A DNA stretch of 64,000 nucleotides from Erpobdella octoculata. Lineage: Eukaryota > Annelida > Clitellata > Hirudinida > Erpobdellidae. Location: contig OZ022238.1 of the NCBI GenBank assembly GCA_963978895.1, positions 22,905,784 to 22,969,783 on the forward strand, read 5' to 3'. Position 1 is the stretch's first letter, and the number at the start of each line of letters is the position of its first letter. Below the pieces are notes generated by a model. It worked only from the letters and a program-made list of their open reading frames with translations. It was not told the DNA's origin and searched no databases. Shown here piece after piece: positions 1-11,899 of this stretch. The translations under genes were made by a program, and so were the position numbers.

Positions 1-48
<48 letters not shown>
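1..48. repeat. (TA)n microsatellite
   Basis: Nearly pure TA dinucleotides, cut by the window edge. Confidence 0.95.
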
Positions 49-50
<2 letters not shown>

Positions 51-670
51 AATCAGTTTTAGGATTCTCCAAACACGATTATAAGCTCATTGTTATTAAA
101 TGTGTTTATCTAGCCTAAATGATGGTAATGTTGTTGTTGTAGCTGCTGCTGAAGACGACAATGATTATAACGATGACATTAATTATTGTAATGATAATAC
201 AAATAACTAATAACTAAAATGAATTGCAATGAAAATGACTGTAATGCAAGAAATAAGCTGATAAAAACTATTATGAGGATCATTTAATTGTTTTTAATAA
301 AATATAAGAAACTGTTTTATTTTTCAACAACGAATTATTAAATATTTTTTTAGTTGCTGTGTATCAAAATATTGTTAGCAATAAATGCATTGCCGATAAC
401 TGGAACAGCGTTTTCAATGTATTATAACGCAAACACAGTAGATTTATTAACATTTATATTTAAACATTTAATTTACTAGTGGTTTTGCCCGTCCCAAGGA
501 CGGATGTTTTAAAATTACGATGATGTACTTTGGATACATTTTATAAAAAATAGTTAACAAAAACAAAATGACATTTGATAACTATAAAAAAATTTTATAT
601 ATAAGGAAATTTAATGAAATTTTTTACTGTGTTTAAATTTTCAATTTACTAAAGTATTTAATATAAATTC
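49..670. other. AT-rich non-coding stretch
   Basis: No supported gene. It has a degenerate triplet tract (GTTGTTGTAG CTGCTGCTG near 130-155) and a short GC-richer patch, GGTTTTGCCCGTCC, near 481-494. That patch looks like part of an interspersed repeat but cannot be delimited. Confidence 0.5.
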
Positions 671-1483
671 AGTGAGTGAGTGAGTGAGTGAGTGAGTGAG
701 TGAGTGAGTGAGTGAGTGAGTGAGTGAGTGAGTGAGTGAGTGAGTGAGTGAGTGAGTGAGTGAGTGAGTGAGTGAGTGAGTGAGTGAGTGAGTGAGTGAG
801 TGAGTGAGTGAGTGAGTGAGTGAGTGAGTGAGTGAGTGAGTGAGTGAGTGAGTGAGTGAGTGAGTGAGTGAGTGAGTGAGTGAGTGAGTGAGTGAGTGAG
901 TGAGTGAGTGAGTGAGTGAGTGAGTGAGTGAGTGAGTGAGTGAGTGAGTGAGTGAGTGAGTGAGTGAGTGAGTGAGTGAGTGAGTGAGTGAGTGAGTGAG
1001 TGAGTGAGTGAGTGAGTGAGTGAGTGAGTGAGTGAGTGAGTGAGTGAGTGAGTGAGTGAGTGAGTGAGTGAGTGAGTGAGTGAGTGAGTGAGTGAGTGAG
1101 TGAGTGAGTGAGTGAGTGAGTGAGTGAGTGAGTGAGTGAGTGAGTGAGTGAGTGAGTGAGTGAGTGAGTGAGTGAGTGAGTGAGTGAGTGAGTGAGTGAG
1201 TGAGTGAGTGAGTGAGTGAGTGAGTGAGTGAGTGAGTGAGTGAGTGAGTGAGTGAGTGAGTGAGTGAGTGAGTGAGTGAGTGAGTGAGTGAGTGAGTGAG
1301 TGAGTGAGTGAGTGAGTGAGTGAGTGAGTGAGTGAGTGAGTGAGTGAGTGAGTGAGTGAGTGAGTGAGTGAGTGAGTGAGTGAGTGAGTGAGTGAATGAG
1401 TGAGTGAGTGAGTGAGTGAGTGAGTGAGTGAGTGAGTGAGTGAGTGAGTGAGTGAGTGAGTGAGTGAGAGAGTGAGTGAGTGA
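671..1483. repeat. (GTGA)n tetranucleotide array, about 0.8 kb
   Basis: About 200 copies of GTGA with only two interruptions (GAATGAG near 1394 and GAGAG near 1467). Because TGAG contains TGA, the + strand is closed in every frame. The - strand (CTCA)n reads Leu-Thr-His-Ser in all three frames without a stop, so long open frames here are artefacts of the repeat. Confidence 0.97.
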
Positions 1484-1939
1484 CGAAGGCTTTTATAATA
1501 TAGATATTTAAAAACCGGCAAAGTATGTTATAAAAATTCTTCAATTTTGTGACTATAGGGTATTTTATATAACAAATTAACAATCACTTAATTCATTCAG
1601 TTTGAAATAAAATTATTAATAATAATTAATAACAACCACAATGTGTTTTCTCATTTTTTTATTTTTTCTTTTGTTATTATTTCTTACAACAACTGAGTTT
1701 AATTTTGATTAATCAGCAAACGATTTTGTTTAAAAATCTTATTTTCTTTGATCAAGACTGACAGAACAAATATTTAGCAAATGGAAACAAAATCAGCAAT
1801 TGGCAGAATATAAATAATACTAGCAAAATTTTTTTTAAAACGCGTTTTTATTTAAATCCACTAAATTGGATAAAATAAATTTTGAACATAAATGCGTGGG
1901 TCGTTTTTTTTACTCATACAATCGCAACAGTTGTGTCTC
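1484..1939. other. AT-rich non-coding stretch
   Basis: No coding signal or recognisable repeat. It leads into the modular repeat array, whose first module appears near 1940. Confidence 0.45.
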
Positions 1940-2121
1940 ACACTTTTATGTTCACAACCAGCACTTGACGCACGCTTCGCGAAGCGTGTGAGTTTTTACA
2001 TATTAATAGTAAAGGTAGTCGCACTCAAATGGCACTCTTAGCTCAAAAACAACGCCTATGTAATCAAATGATTCTTTGATTTGATTTTATTTGAATGCGC
2101 TTATATAGTAATAACTTAACG

Positions 2122-2143
2122 CACGCTTCGCAAGCGAAGCATG
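2122..2143. repeat. Type II hairpin of modular array
   Basis: Inverted repeat CACGCTTCGC - AA - GCGAAGCATG, one mismatch from a perfect 10 bp stem. It follows TAATAACTTAACG. Confidence 0.85.
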
Positions 2144-2199
2144 TGACTATGTCAGCCAGTAGCAGATGATTTTTAACTTGAAAACGTTTTGGAATGGTC

Positions 2200-2500
2200 T
2201 TCTTTTTGATTGGATGATTTTGGAAAAACTTCCAATGAAAAAAACCTTAAATGGGCTATATTGCAAAAAATAGCCTACAAAAAACACATTTATTGTGTGA
2301 TAGTGGAAAAACCGACTACGAAAAACACAATATTAATTGGATTTGATCGGAAAAAACAGCCTACGAAAAAAACAACATTTAACGGGTGATAGTGAAAAAA
2401 AGCCTAAAAAACCAACCTTTAATGGCTGATAATGAAAAAAAACAGCCTACAAAAAAACCCAACCTTCAATGGCTGATATTGGGAAAACCCGCCGATGTAC
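2200..2500. repeat. ~43 bp minisatellite, module copy 1
   Basis: Imperfect tandem units of the form CCTACGAAAAAAC...GGGTGATAGTGAAAAA, ending alternately in ACAG or ACCG. Homologous arrays lie at about 3340-3715, 4260-4370, 4690-4850, 5680-5760, 6480-6810, 9470-9545, 10170-10510 and 16300-16430. Confidence 0.8.
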
Positions 2501-3140
2501 TACTTCGGTGAATTATTTTCAACTTGTTTATATTAAGTTATGACGTATGCTCAAAATATATGCGCAAAGCGTCGAACTTTCCAATAATAAGAATAATATT
2601 AGCAAATTAGTTAATTTTCGTAAATAATAATATTAATAATAATTACAATAAGAGGAATAATAATTAAAAATAGAAAAATGTCGTTAATAATATTTTCATT
2701 AAATATATCCGCAAAGCGTCAAACTTTCCAATAAAAGGAATAATATTAGCAAAATAGTTATTCTTCGTTAATAATTATATTATAAATAAATAAAACAAGA
2801 TGAATAATAATTGCAAAATAGTAAATTGTCGTTAATAATAATTTACAACTTGTTTAAAATTGAAAAAAACGCGCCGTCTACTACTTCGGGGATTTATTTA
2901 TTTTCAACTTGTTTATATTTAGCGATGACGTACGATGCATTATATATATCCGCAAAACGTTAAACTTTCGCGGCTAATAACTTTTTATTTAAACATTAAA
3001 CAAAAAGTGCCCTAACAAACCGTGTTCAGCGTCTCATAATCTATCAACGTGAGTTTTTTCAGACCTGCAGCTGCTAATCGAGTGATATACGTAATACATA
3101 TTACATCATTGCGCTTTTATAGTAGGACCAGCACTTAACG

Positions 3141-3162
3141 CACGCTTCGCGCGCGAAGCGTG
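3141..3162. repeat. Type I hairpin, perfect 22 bp palindrome
   Basis: CACGCTTCGCG followed directly by its exact reverse complement. Perfect copies also lie at 4183-4204, 4502-4523 and 9954-9975. Imperfect copies are at 6295-6316 (one arm changed) and 9376-9397. It typically follows CCAGCACTTGACG. Confidence 0.92.
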
Positions 3163-3258
3163 TGAGTTTTTAAATATTAATAGTAAAGGTAGTCGCACTC
3201 AAATCGAACTCTAAGCTCAAAAACAACACCAGTGCGAAATTATAGTAATAACTTTACG

Positions 3259-3280
3259 CACGCTTCGCAAGCGAAGCGTG
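3259..3280. repeat. Type II hairpin, perfect 10 bp arms
   Basis: CACGCTTCGC - AA - GCGAAGCGTG. Other copies are at 6390-6411, 10072-10093 and 16204-16225. It always follows TAATAACTTTACG-like sequence about 100 bp after a type I hairpin and is followed by TGACTA. Confidence 0.92.
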
Positions 3281-4182
3281 TGACTATTTTAGCCAGTAGC
3301 TGATGATTTTTCACTTGAACACGTTTTGGAATGGTCTTCTCTTTGATTGGATGATTTTAGAAAATCTGCCTAAAAAAAACCTTTAATGGGTGATATTGGA
3401 AAAAACAGCCTACGAAAAACCCATATTTATTGGGTGATAGTGAAAGAGCCGCCAACGAAAAAAACTTATATTGGATGTTTTTGGAAATAACACCTTACGA
3501 AAAACCCAATATTTAATGAATGGTATCGGAAAAACAGCCTACGAAAAAAAAAACTGTAACGGCTAATATAGAAAAAAACGCCTACGAAAAAAAACTTGTA
3601 TTGGAAATATTGGAAAAACATCCTACGAAAAAACACATCCTTTAATGGCTGATAATGAAAAAAACCACAAACAAAAAACCCAACCTTCAATGGCTGATAT
3701 TGGGAAAACCCGACGATGAAATCGTTAATAATATTTTCATTAAATATATCCGCAAAGCGTAGAGCTTTCCAATAATAGGAATAATATTAGCAAAATAGTT
3801 AATCTTCGTTAATAATATTAATTAAAATAAGAGGAATAATAATTGCAAAATAGTAAATTGTCGTTAATAATAATTTACAACTTGTTTAAAATTGGGGAAA
3901 ACCCGCCGACTACTACTTCGGTGATTTATTTATTTTCAACTTGTTTATGTTTAGCTATGACGTACGATGCATTATATATATCCGCAAAACGTTAAACTTT
4001 CGCGGCTAATAACTTTTTATTTAAACATTTTAACAAAAAAGTGCTCTGACAAACCTTGTTCAGCGTCTCATAATCTATCAACGTGAGTTTTTTCAGACCT
4101 GCAGATGCTAATCGGGTGACATAATACGTAATACATACATAATACATAATACATCATTGCGCTTTTATAGTAGGGATTGACA

Positions 4183-4204
4183 CACGCTTCGCGCGCGAAG
4201 CGTG
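4183..4204. repeat. Type I hairpin, perfect
   Basis: The same 22 bp palindrome as at 3141, directly after the conserved module end TAGTAGGGATTGA. The usual CCAGCACTTG spacer is missing here. Confidence 0.9.
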
Positions 4205-4501
4205 TGTGTTTTTCTAGCTAGTCCCAGATGCTCTTTCACTTGGAAACGTTGCGGAATGGTCTTCTCTTTGAATGGCTAAATTTGAAAAAACCGCCTACGA
4301 AAAAAACAACCTTTATTGGATGATATTGGAAAAACCGCCTACGAATAAAACCACCTTTATTTATTTTTAACTTGTTTATAATGTGTGATGACGTAATCTC
4401 AAAATTATAGGAAAAACACGCTTTCGTGATTTGTTTATTTTCAACTTCTTTATATTGTTTAATACATCAATGTGCTTTTATGTTAGGACCAGCACTTGAC
4501 G

Positions 4502-4523
4502 CACGCTTCGCGCGCGAAGCGTG
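4502..4523. repeat. Type I hairpin, perfect
   Basis: Same palindrome, preceded by CCAGCACTTGACG. Confidence 0.9.
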
Positions 4524-6009
4524 TGAGTTTTGACATAATAATAGTAAAGGTGGTCGCACTCAAATTGCACTCTAAGATCAAAAACAACACCAATGCGCTA
4601 TTATAGTAATAACTTTACGCACGCTTCGCCAGTAGCAGATGATTTTTCACTTAAACACGATTTGGAATGGTATTCTCTTAGATTGTATGATTTTGGAAAA
4701 ACTGCTTACGAAAAAAAACTTTAACGGGAGATATTGGGAAAAACAGCCTACGATAAACACATTATTTAATGGCTGATAATGAAAAAACCGTCTACGAAAA
4801 AACCCAAACTTCAATGGCTGATATTGGGAAAACCCGCCGATGTACTACTTCGGCGATTTATTTATTTTCAACTTGTTTATATTGAGTTATGACGTATGCT
4901 CAAAATATATCTGCAAAGCGTCGAACTTTCCAATAATAGGAATAATAATAAAAAAATTATAGTTAATTTTCGCAAATAATATTATTATTAATAATTAAAA
5001 TAAGAAGAATAATAATTACAAATTAGAAAAATGTCGTTAATAATTTCATTGAATATATCCGCAAAGCGTCGAACTTTCCAATATTAATATCATTAATAAT
5101 TAAAATAAGAGGAATAATAATTGCAAAATAGTAAAATGTCGTTAATAATAATTTCATTAAATGTATCCGCAAAGCGTAGAAGTTTCCAATAATAATATTA
5201 TTATTAATTAAAATAAGAGGAATAATAATTACAAATTAGAAAAATGTCGTTAATAATTTCATTGAATATATCCGCAAAGCGTCGAACTTTCCAATAATAA
5301 TATCATTAATAATTAAAATAAGAGGAATAATAATTGCCAAATAGTAAAATGTCGTTAATAATAATTTACAACTTGTTTAAAATTGGGGAAAACCCGCCGA
5401 CTACTACTTCGGTGAATTGTTTATATTCAGCGATGACGTACGATGCATTATATATATCCGCATAGCTTAAACTTTCGCGGCTAATAACTTTTTATTTAAA
5501 CATTTTAGCAAAGAAGTGCCATAACAAACCTAATCTATCAACGTGAGTTTTTTCAGACCTGCAGATGCTAATCGGGTGACATAATACATAATAAATACAT
5601 CATTGCGCTTTTCTAGTAGGGATCGTAGATGCTTTTTCAATTGGAAACGTTGCGGAATGGTCTTCTCTTTGAATGGCTAAATTTGAAAAAACCGCCTACG
5701 AAAAAAACAACCTTTATTGGCTGATATTGGAAAAACCGCCTACAAATAAAACCACCTTTATTTATTTTTAACTTGTTTATAATGTGTGATGACGTAATCT
5801 CAAAATTATAGGAAAAACACGCCTTCGGTGATTTGTTTATTTTCGTCTTCTTTATATTGTTTGATGACGTAATCTCAAAATTTTTGGGAAAACCCGCCTT
5901 CGGTGATTAGATTATTTTCAACTCGTTTATATTCAGCGATGACGTACGATGCATTATATATATCCGCATAGCGTTGAACTTTCGCGGCTAATAACTTTTT
6001 ATTTAAACA

Positions 6010-6282
6010 TTTTAGCAAAAAAGTGCCCTAACAAACCGTGTTCAGCGTCTCATAATCTATCAACGTGAGTTTTTTCAGACCTGCAGATGCTAATCGGGTG
6101 ACCTAATACATACATATTACATCATTGCGCTTTTATAGTAGGGAATTTTAGCAAAAAAGTGCCCTAACAAACCGTGTTCAGCGTCTCATAATCTATCAAC
6201 GTGAGTTTTTTCAGACCTGCAGATGCTAATCGGGTGACATAATACATACATATTACATCATTGCGCTTTTATAGTAGGGAAC
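6010..6282. repeat. Tandem duplication (136 bp period) inside the conserved module
   Basis: The segment from TTTAGCAAAAAAGTGCCCTA to TAGTAGGGAA occurs twice in a row, with starts near 6011 and 6147. The copies are almost identical, so this is a local duplication younger than the divergence among modules. Confidence 0.85.
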
Positions 6283-7077
6283 CAGCACTTGACGCACGCT
6301 TCGCGCGCGAAGAGTGTGAGTTTTTACATATTAGTCGCACTCTAAGCACAAAAACAACACCAATGCGCTAATATAGTAATAACTTTACGCACGCTTCGCA
6401 AGCGAAGCTTGTGACTAAAATAGTTAGTAGCACATGATTTTTCACTTGGACACGTTTTGGAATGGTCTTCTATTTGATTGGATGAATTAGGAAAAAATGC
6501 CTACGTAAAAAAAACCTTTAATCGGCGAATTGGAAAAAAACAGCCTACGAAAAAAACCATGTTAAATGGGTGATAGTGAAAAAACCGCCTATGAGAAACA
6601 CTATTTATTTGATGGTATCGGAAAAACAGCCTACGAAAAAAACAACAATTATTGGGTCATAGTGAAAAAACCGCCTACGAAATGAACAACATATTTTGGG
6701 TGATAGTGAAAAAAATCCAAAGAAACAACCCAACTTTTAATGGCTGATGATGAAAAAAAACGCCTACAAAAAACCCAATCTTCAATAGCTGATATTGGGA
6801 AAACCCGCCGATGTATTACTTCGGTGATTTATTTATTTTCAGCTTGTTTATAAAGAGTTACGATGTATGCTGTATGCTCAAATTATATTCGCAAAGCGTT
6901 AAACTTTTGCGGCTAATAACTTTTTATTTAATATATTAATATATTATATATAATGTATTAAAATAAATAATGTCGTTAATAATAATTTCATTAAATATAT
7001 TTACAAAGCGTCGAACTTTCCAATAATAGGAATAATATTAGCAAATTAGGTAATTTTCGTAAAGAATAATATTATTG

Positions 7078-9119
7078 ATAAGATAAGATAACGTTTATTA
7101 TAGTGGTTTAGAAGACTTTACGCCTATAGACAACCACTTCGAATTAAAAATAATAATAAATAGAATAAAATAAAATAAATGATAATAATAGATAAATAAA
7201 CTAATAAAAAATAAATAATTGCATAAAAAATCAGTATCCATGCCTGGATAGCGCTACTTTAAAAGATGTGGTAGTCTCAGATGCTACAGTGTCATCGTCC
7301 AAGTCTTTCCATATGTTTACCACTCTAGAACTAAAAAAAGCCTTTTTTAAAGTCTTTTCTTGTTTTTTAAAAAGCTTGAATCTATGTCCCCTAGTGCTTT
7401 GAATCGGTGGTTGTTCGAAAAACATTGCTGGTGTTAAATCCTCTTTTCCTGTTATTATCTTGTAGGCTTCGATCAAGTCACCACTACTTCTCCTTTTCTC
7501 TAGAGTTGTTAAGCCGCATTGTTTTAATCTTTCTTCGTAAGGTAACTGGCTTAAATGCTTAATCAACTTTGTAGCCCTCCTTTGTACCTTCTCCAACACT
7601 ACGATGTCCTTTTTTAAAACAGGGCTCCAAGCTTGTACACAATATTCTAGATGTGGTCTTACCAAACATTTGTATAGTCTGATAATTATTTCCTGGTTTC
7701 GACTTATTATTGTTCTCTTGACCAATCCTAAAATCTTATTGGCTCGCTTTGCTGCTTCCGCACACTGTCTTGATGGTTTGCCGCTATTGTGTACTACAAC
7801 TCCCAGATCTCTTTCCTCTTCAGATGTCTTCAACAATATTCCTCCCATCTCATACTGAAACTCTTGATTTCTCTTACCCATGTGCATCACTGAGCATTTA
7901 TCTACGTTGAACATCATTTGCCAGTCTAGGGACCATTGGTATATTTTTGCAAGATCTTTTCTTAAAATGTCGGCATCCAGCTCACACTCTACTTTCATGG
8001 ATAACTTTGTGTCATCAGCAAATTTCGAGACCTTTGAACAAGTCGCTAAATCAAGGTCGTTAATGAACAGAACAAATAGTAATGGTCCCAAAACGGATCC
8101 TTGCGGTACACCACTTTTTATGCTTTTCCACTCCGAGTATTTCCCTTTAATTCCCACTTTTTGTCTTCTGTCAGCTAGCCATTCTTTGATCCATTCTCGA
8201 ATATTACCTCCTATTCCAGCCGCTTCTATTTTTCTCATCAACCGTGTATGTGGTACTTTGTCGAAGGCTTTGGCAAAATCCAGATAGACTATGTCTACAG
8301 GGGATCCTTTATCTAAGTGGGTATAAACATTTTCAAAACAATCTAGCAAATTTGTTAGACATGATCGCCTTTGTACGAATTCATGTTGGCTGTTTATCAA
8401 AATGTTGTGGTGTCTAATGTGATTCATTAAATCGAGCTGAATGATTTTTTCCATGACTTTGCAAATAATACACGTGAGACTTACTGGACGATAGTTACTT
8501 GCCTCAGATCTGCTACCTTTTTTAAAGAGTGGTACAATGATTGCATCTTTCCAATCACGAGGAATTTCTCCAGTTTTCAAGGACCTGTTCATTATTTCTC
8601 CTAACACATCGCTTATTTCGTGTCTTACTTCTCTTAAAAACATGGGATGTAATGCATCGATACCCGGACTTTTATCTGTTTTAGGTCCTTCAAGTGTCTT
8701 TCAACGTTCTCTTTTGTGATAACCACATCAGTCATTTTCTCGTCTATTTTTCCCTTAAACATGTTCACAGGTTCTGGTATGTTTTCTATGTCTTCTTCAG
8801 TAAAAACCGTACAAAAATAATTATTTAACATTTCAGCTACCTCTTCATCGTTTTCAACCACTTCGCCTAACTCATTTTTTAACGGCCCCACTAGGTCTTT
8901 TCGTTTTTGCTTACTTCGGACATACGCATAGAAACTTTTGCTGTCATTTTTTATATTATCCGTCAGCTTTTTCTCATAATCAATTATGGCTCTTTTAATG
9001 CTTTTTTTTGTCTCATTTCTTTTCTTGACATATTTGTCGCGCAATTGTTGCAGTATTATTTCTTTGCCTGTCTCATTATTACTTGCAGCTGCAATTTCAT
9101 TTCCATTTCGAAGTGTTAT
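7078..9119 (-). mobile_element. CR1-like non-LTR retrotransposon, 5'-truncated
   Basis: The element lies in the AT-rich module of the array: left flank AATAATATTATT, right flank ATTAAAATAAGAGG, which together rebuild the usual module. The 3' end (left side) carries a short TTATC-type tandem tail, as CR1-group LINEs often do. The 5' end stops before any endonuclease domain, so the copy is 5'-truncated and non-autonomous. Confidence 0.88.
7231..9112 (-). pseudogene. CR1-like ORF2 fragment (reverse transcriptase), frameshifted
   Basis: Encodes the linker and reverse transcriptase of a CR1-like LINE. Visible motifs in order: NYRPVSLTCIICKVMEKII, LDFAKAFDKVPHTRL, SGVPQGSVLGPLLFVLFIND, the catalytic box KFADDTKLSM, then the C-terminal LEYCVQAWSPVLKKD and RRATKLI region. 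The reading frame breaks once, at a TTTT run on the + strand at 8679-8682. Upstream (8683-9112) codes for the charged linker ending in ERHLKDL; downstream codes for the RT core from SPGIDALHP-like sequence. The endonuclease is absent. Only one indel separates the two frames, so the copy is fairly young. Confidence 0.88.
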
Positions 9120-10697
9120 AATTAAAATAAGAGGAATAATAAATACAAAATAGAAAAATGACGTTAATAATAATTTCATTAAATATATCCGCAAAGCGTC
9201 GATCTTTCCAATAATCGGAATAATATTAGCAAATTAGTTAATCTTTGTTAATAATAATAATTAAAATAAGAGGAATAATAATTACAAAATAGTAAATTGT
9301 CGTTAATAATAATTTACAACTTGTTTAAAATTGGGAAAATCACCGAAGCGATCATTGCGCTTTTATAGTAGGGAACACGCTTCGCACGCGAAGCGTGTGA
9401 GTTTATTCAGCTTGTCGCAGATGATTTTTCACTTGGAAACGTTTTGGAATGGTATTCTCTTTGAATGGCTAAATTTGAAAAAACCGCCTACGATAAAACA
9501 ACCATTAATAGCTGATAATGAAAAAAACGCCTACGAATAAAACCACCTCTATTTATTTTCAACTTGTTTATAATGTGTGATGACGTATTCTCAAAATTAT
9601 TGGAAAAACACGCCTTCGGTGATTTGTTTATTTTCAACTTGCTTATATTGTGTGATGACGTAATCTCAAAATTATTGGGAAATCCCGCTTTCGATGATTT
9701 GTTTTTTTTCAACTTCTTTTTATTGAAAAATGACGTACGATGCATTATATATATCCGCATAGCGTTAAACTTTCGCGGCTAATAACTTTTTATTTAAACA
9801 TTTTAGCAAAAAAGTGCCCTAACAAACCGTGTTCAGCGTCTCATAATCTATCAACGTGAGTTTTTTCAGACCTGCAGATGCTAATCGGGTGACATACATA
9901 ATACATACATATTACATCATTGCGCTTTTATAGTAGGGAACCAGCAATTGACGCACGCTTCGCGCGCGAAGCGTGTGGGTTTTTACATATTAATAGTAAT
10001 GGTAGTAGCACTCAAATAGCACTCTAAGCACAAAAACAACACCAATGCGATAATATAGGAATAAACTTACGCACGCTTCGCAAGCGAAGCGCGTGACTAA
10101 AATAGTTAGTAGCAGATGATTTTTTACTTGGACACGTTTAGGAATGGTCTTCTATTTGATTGGATGATTTAGGAAAAATGCCTACGTCAAAAAAACCTTT
10201 AATGGGCGAATTGGAAAACACAGCTTACGAATAAAACTATGTTAAATGGGTAAAAGTGAAAAAACCGCCTATGAAAAACACTATTTATTTGATGGTATCG
10301 GAAAAACCGCCTGCGAAAAAAACAACATTTATTGGGTTATAGTGAAAAAACCGCCTACGAAATGAACAACATATTTTGGGTGATAGTGAAAAAAAAGCTA
10401 GAGAAAAAAAAGCCTAAGAAACAACCCAATGTTTAATGGCTGATAATGAAAAAAAAACGCCAACAAAAAATCCAATCTTCAATGGCTGATATTGGGAAAA
10501 CCTGCCGATGTACTACTTCGGTGATTTATTTATTTTCAACTTGTTTATAATGAGTTATGACGTATGCTCAAATTATATTCGCAAAGCGGTAAACTTTCAC
10601 GGCTAATAACATTTTATTTAATATATTAATATATTATATATAATTTATTAAAATAAATAAAATAAATAATGTCGTTAATAATAATTTCATTAAATAT
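9120..10697. repeat. Complex modular array, block 2
   Basis: Continuation of block 1 after the LINE: AT-rich module, imperfect type I hairpin (9376-9397), minisatellite, conserved module near 9755-9937, type I hairpin (9954-9975), type II hairpin (10072-10093) and a second minisatellite run. It ends in TTCATTAAATAT at the ISL2EU insertion site. Confidence 0.85.
9954..9975. repeat. Type I hairpin, perfect
   Basis: Same 22 bp palindrome as at 3141, preceded by CCAGCAATTGACG. Confidence 0.9.
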
Positions 10698-10731
10698 TGA
10701 CTATTCTCTCTAACTTTGAGATTTCTTTGCT
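10698..10731 (+). repeat. Left terminal inverted repeat of ISL2EU
   Basis: Starts TGACTATTCTCTCTAAC. Its reverse complement is at 15677-15710 with about three mismatches. Confidence 0.92.
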
Positions 10732-11039
10732 CTAGCTATAAAACGGGTACACATCACTTCCGGTTTAGTGTTGACAGCAGTCTCGAGCTTACCAATCTAG
10801 TCATAACGTGGGAAATTTTGTTGCATTGGAAGTGTGAATTTTCAGATTTGGTGTAAAATAGTGGTAGGAACTTAGCATTATAAATTCTATAAAAATCGGA
10901 GTTGTTTGTCGTGAGTTATACGGCGATAGATAGTAAAATAGCGTCGTTCACTTTTTGTTGCTGACTAATCATTGTTATTGCCAAGAGATCTTGTTCTTTT
11001 GAATCTGAAAAAAAATAATTCAATTAAAAGAAAACAATA

Positions 11040-11183
11040 ATGCCTTCATTTTGCTGCGTACCTCAATGTTCTGCCACAAAAAAGAAGTGTGGAGGATTAT
11101 CTTTCTTTTCATTTCCGAAAGACGATATTCTTTTTAAAGCTTGGATTCATAAGATACGAAGGGATATTGGGAAGAATTTCAAG
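11040..11183 (+). CDS. ISL2EU transposase exon 1 (THAP domain, N-terminal half)
   Basis: Starts at ATG 11040 and encodes MPSFCCVPQCSATKKK..., the first Cys pair of a C2CH THAP zinc finger, with the FFSFPKD segment typical of THAP domains. The exon ends AAG before GTTTGC (phase 0). THAP domains in P-element, ISL2EU and related transposases bind the transposon ends. With exons 2 and 3 the CDS is 1488 nt, exactly 496 codons including the stop. Confidence 0.88.
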
Positions 11184-11461
11184 GTTTGCATTGTGTTGTT
11201 TAACATACTTTTATGTTAAAATACGTTGTTATATTTCCACCCATTAATATTAATCATATCCTATTGTAAGCAGTTGTAATAGAGGTAGTTGTCTAGTTCT
11301 GTTTACCTGTGAATTGTGTTAATTAAAATTTAAAATCGTGAGTGTTTTTAACTTATTGACTTAATTTTATAATAAGACTCCTTTTATCAGTTTTATCACT
11401 TTGTTGTCTTGTTTTGTCAGTGGTTCAGTGTTTAATTTTTGTATGTTTATTAATTTGATAG

Positions 11462-11769
11462 GTTGGAAAAGAAACAAAAGTTTGTTCAAGGCATTTCACC
11501 AGAAGTGATTTCATTGCTGAAGATAACATGAAATTAAGTCACAAAAAATTAAAACCTGGTGCTATACCAACTGTATTTGAATGGAATTCCCAAGAATTGC
11601 CGAATAAAAGAAAAAGTCCTGTTCGTCAGTCCTTGTTGTCGACCATTCAAAAAGATGACGTTACTCTTACTGCTCAAGATTTATTGCCAAGCAGTTTTGC
11701 TGAAGTTTTTACTGCAGGAGATGTGCCTTTTGTATGTGAAGAAGTAATATCGACAGAAAATGTGATAGA
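11462..11769 (+). CDS. ISL2EU transposase exon 2 (THAP, C-terminal half)
   Basis: Follows acceptor TTTGATAG. It supplies the second zinc-ligand pair (VCSRHF: C-x2-H) and the THAP closing motif LKPGAIPTVFEW, then a low-complexity linker. The donor GTTAGT at 11770 leaves two bases, which join one base at the start of exon 3 to keep the frame. An alternative strong donor, GTATGT at 11732, is in the wrong phase. Confidence 0.8.
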
Positions 11770-11899
11770 GTTAGTTGGAAAATATAATTTAATATTTCTA
11801 TATATAGATCAAACTTGTATCAGTGTTTTATTAAAATATTTTATAATGGAAATGTATTTATAGAACTTTAATATATTTTATAATAATTTTATTATCTAG

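Larger units (their letters stand above)
1940..7077. repeat. Complex modular satellite-like array, block 1
   Basis: The same modules recur in a loosely fixed order: a GC-rich hairpin (type I); a ~100 bp spacer with GTCGCACTCAAAT; a second hairpin (type II); TTTTGGAATGGTCTTCTCTTTGATTGG; a ~43 bp minisatellite (CCTACGAAAAAAACAAC...GGGTGATAGTGAAAAAACCG); ACTACTTCGGTGATTTATTT; AT-rich AATAAGAGGAATAATAATT units ending in TATCCGCAAAGCG; and a conserved ~190 bp module from CTTTCGCGGCTAATAACT to GCGCTTTTATAGTAGGGA. The conserved module recurs near 2965, 3985, 5470, 5960, 9765, 15970, 16830 and 17080. Unit spacing is irregular (about 0.25 to 1.8 kb). Blocks 2 and 3 continue the array after the inserted LINE and ISL2EU element. 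Confidence 0.85.

Noticed and set aside
3141..3280. Hairpins as Helitron 3' ends
   Set aside because: No consistent CTRR terminus at the right distance and no A/T target boundary could be shown; kept only as a possibility in the findings.
3466..3690. 74-residue frame on - in the modular array
   Set aside because: Phe-rich translation of the 43 bp minisatellite; not preserved in the other array copies.
1940..10690. A CRISPR-like array (short palindromic repeats with spacers)
   Set aside because: Hairpins are hundreds of bases apart and the spacers are themselves repeats; the genome is eukaryotic.
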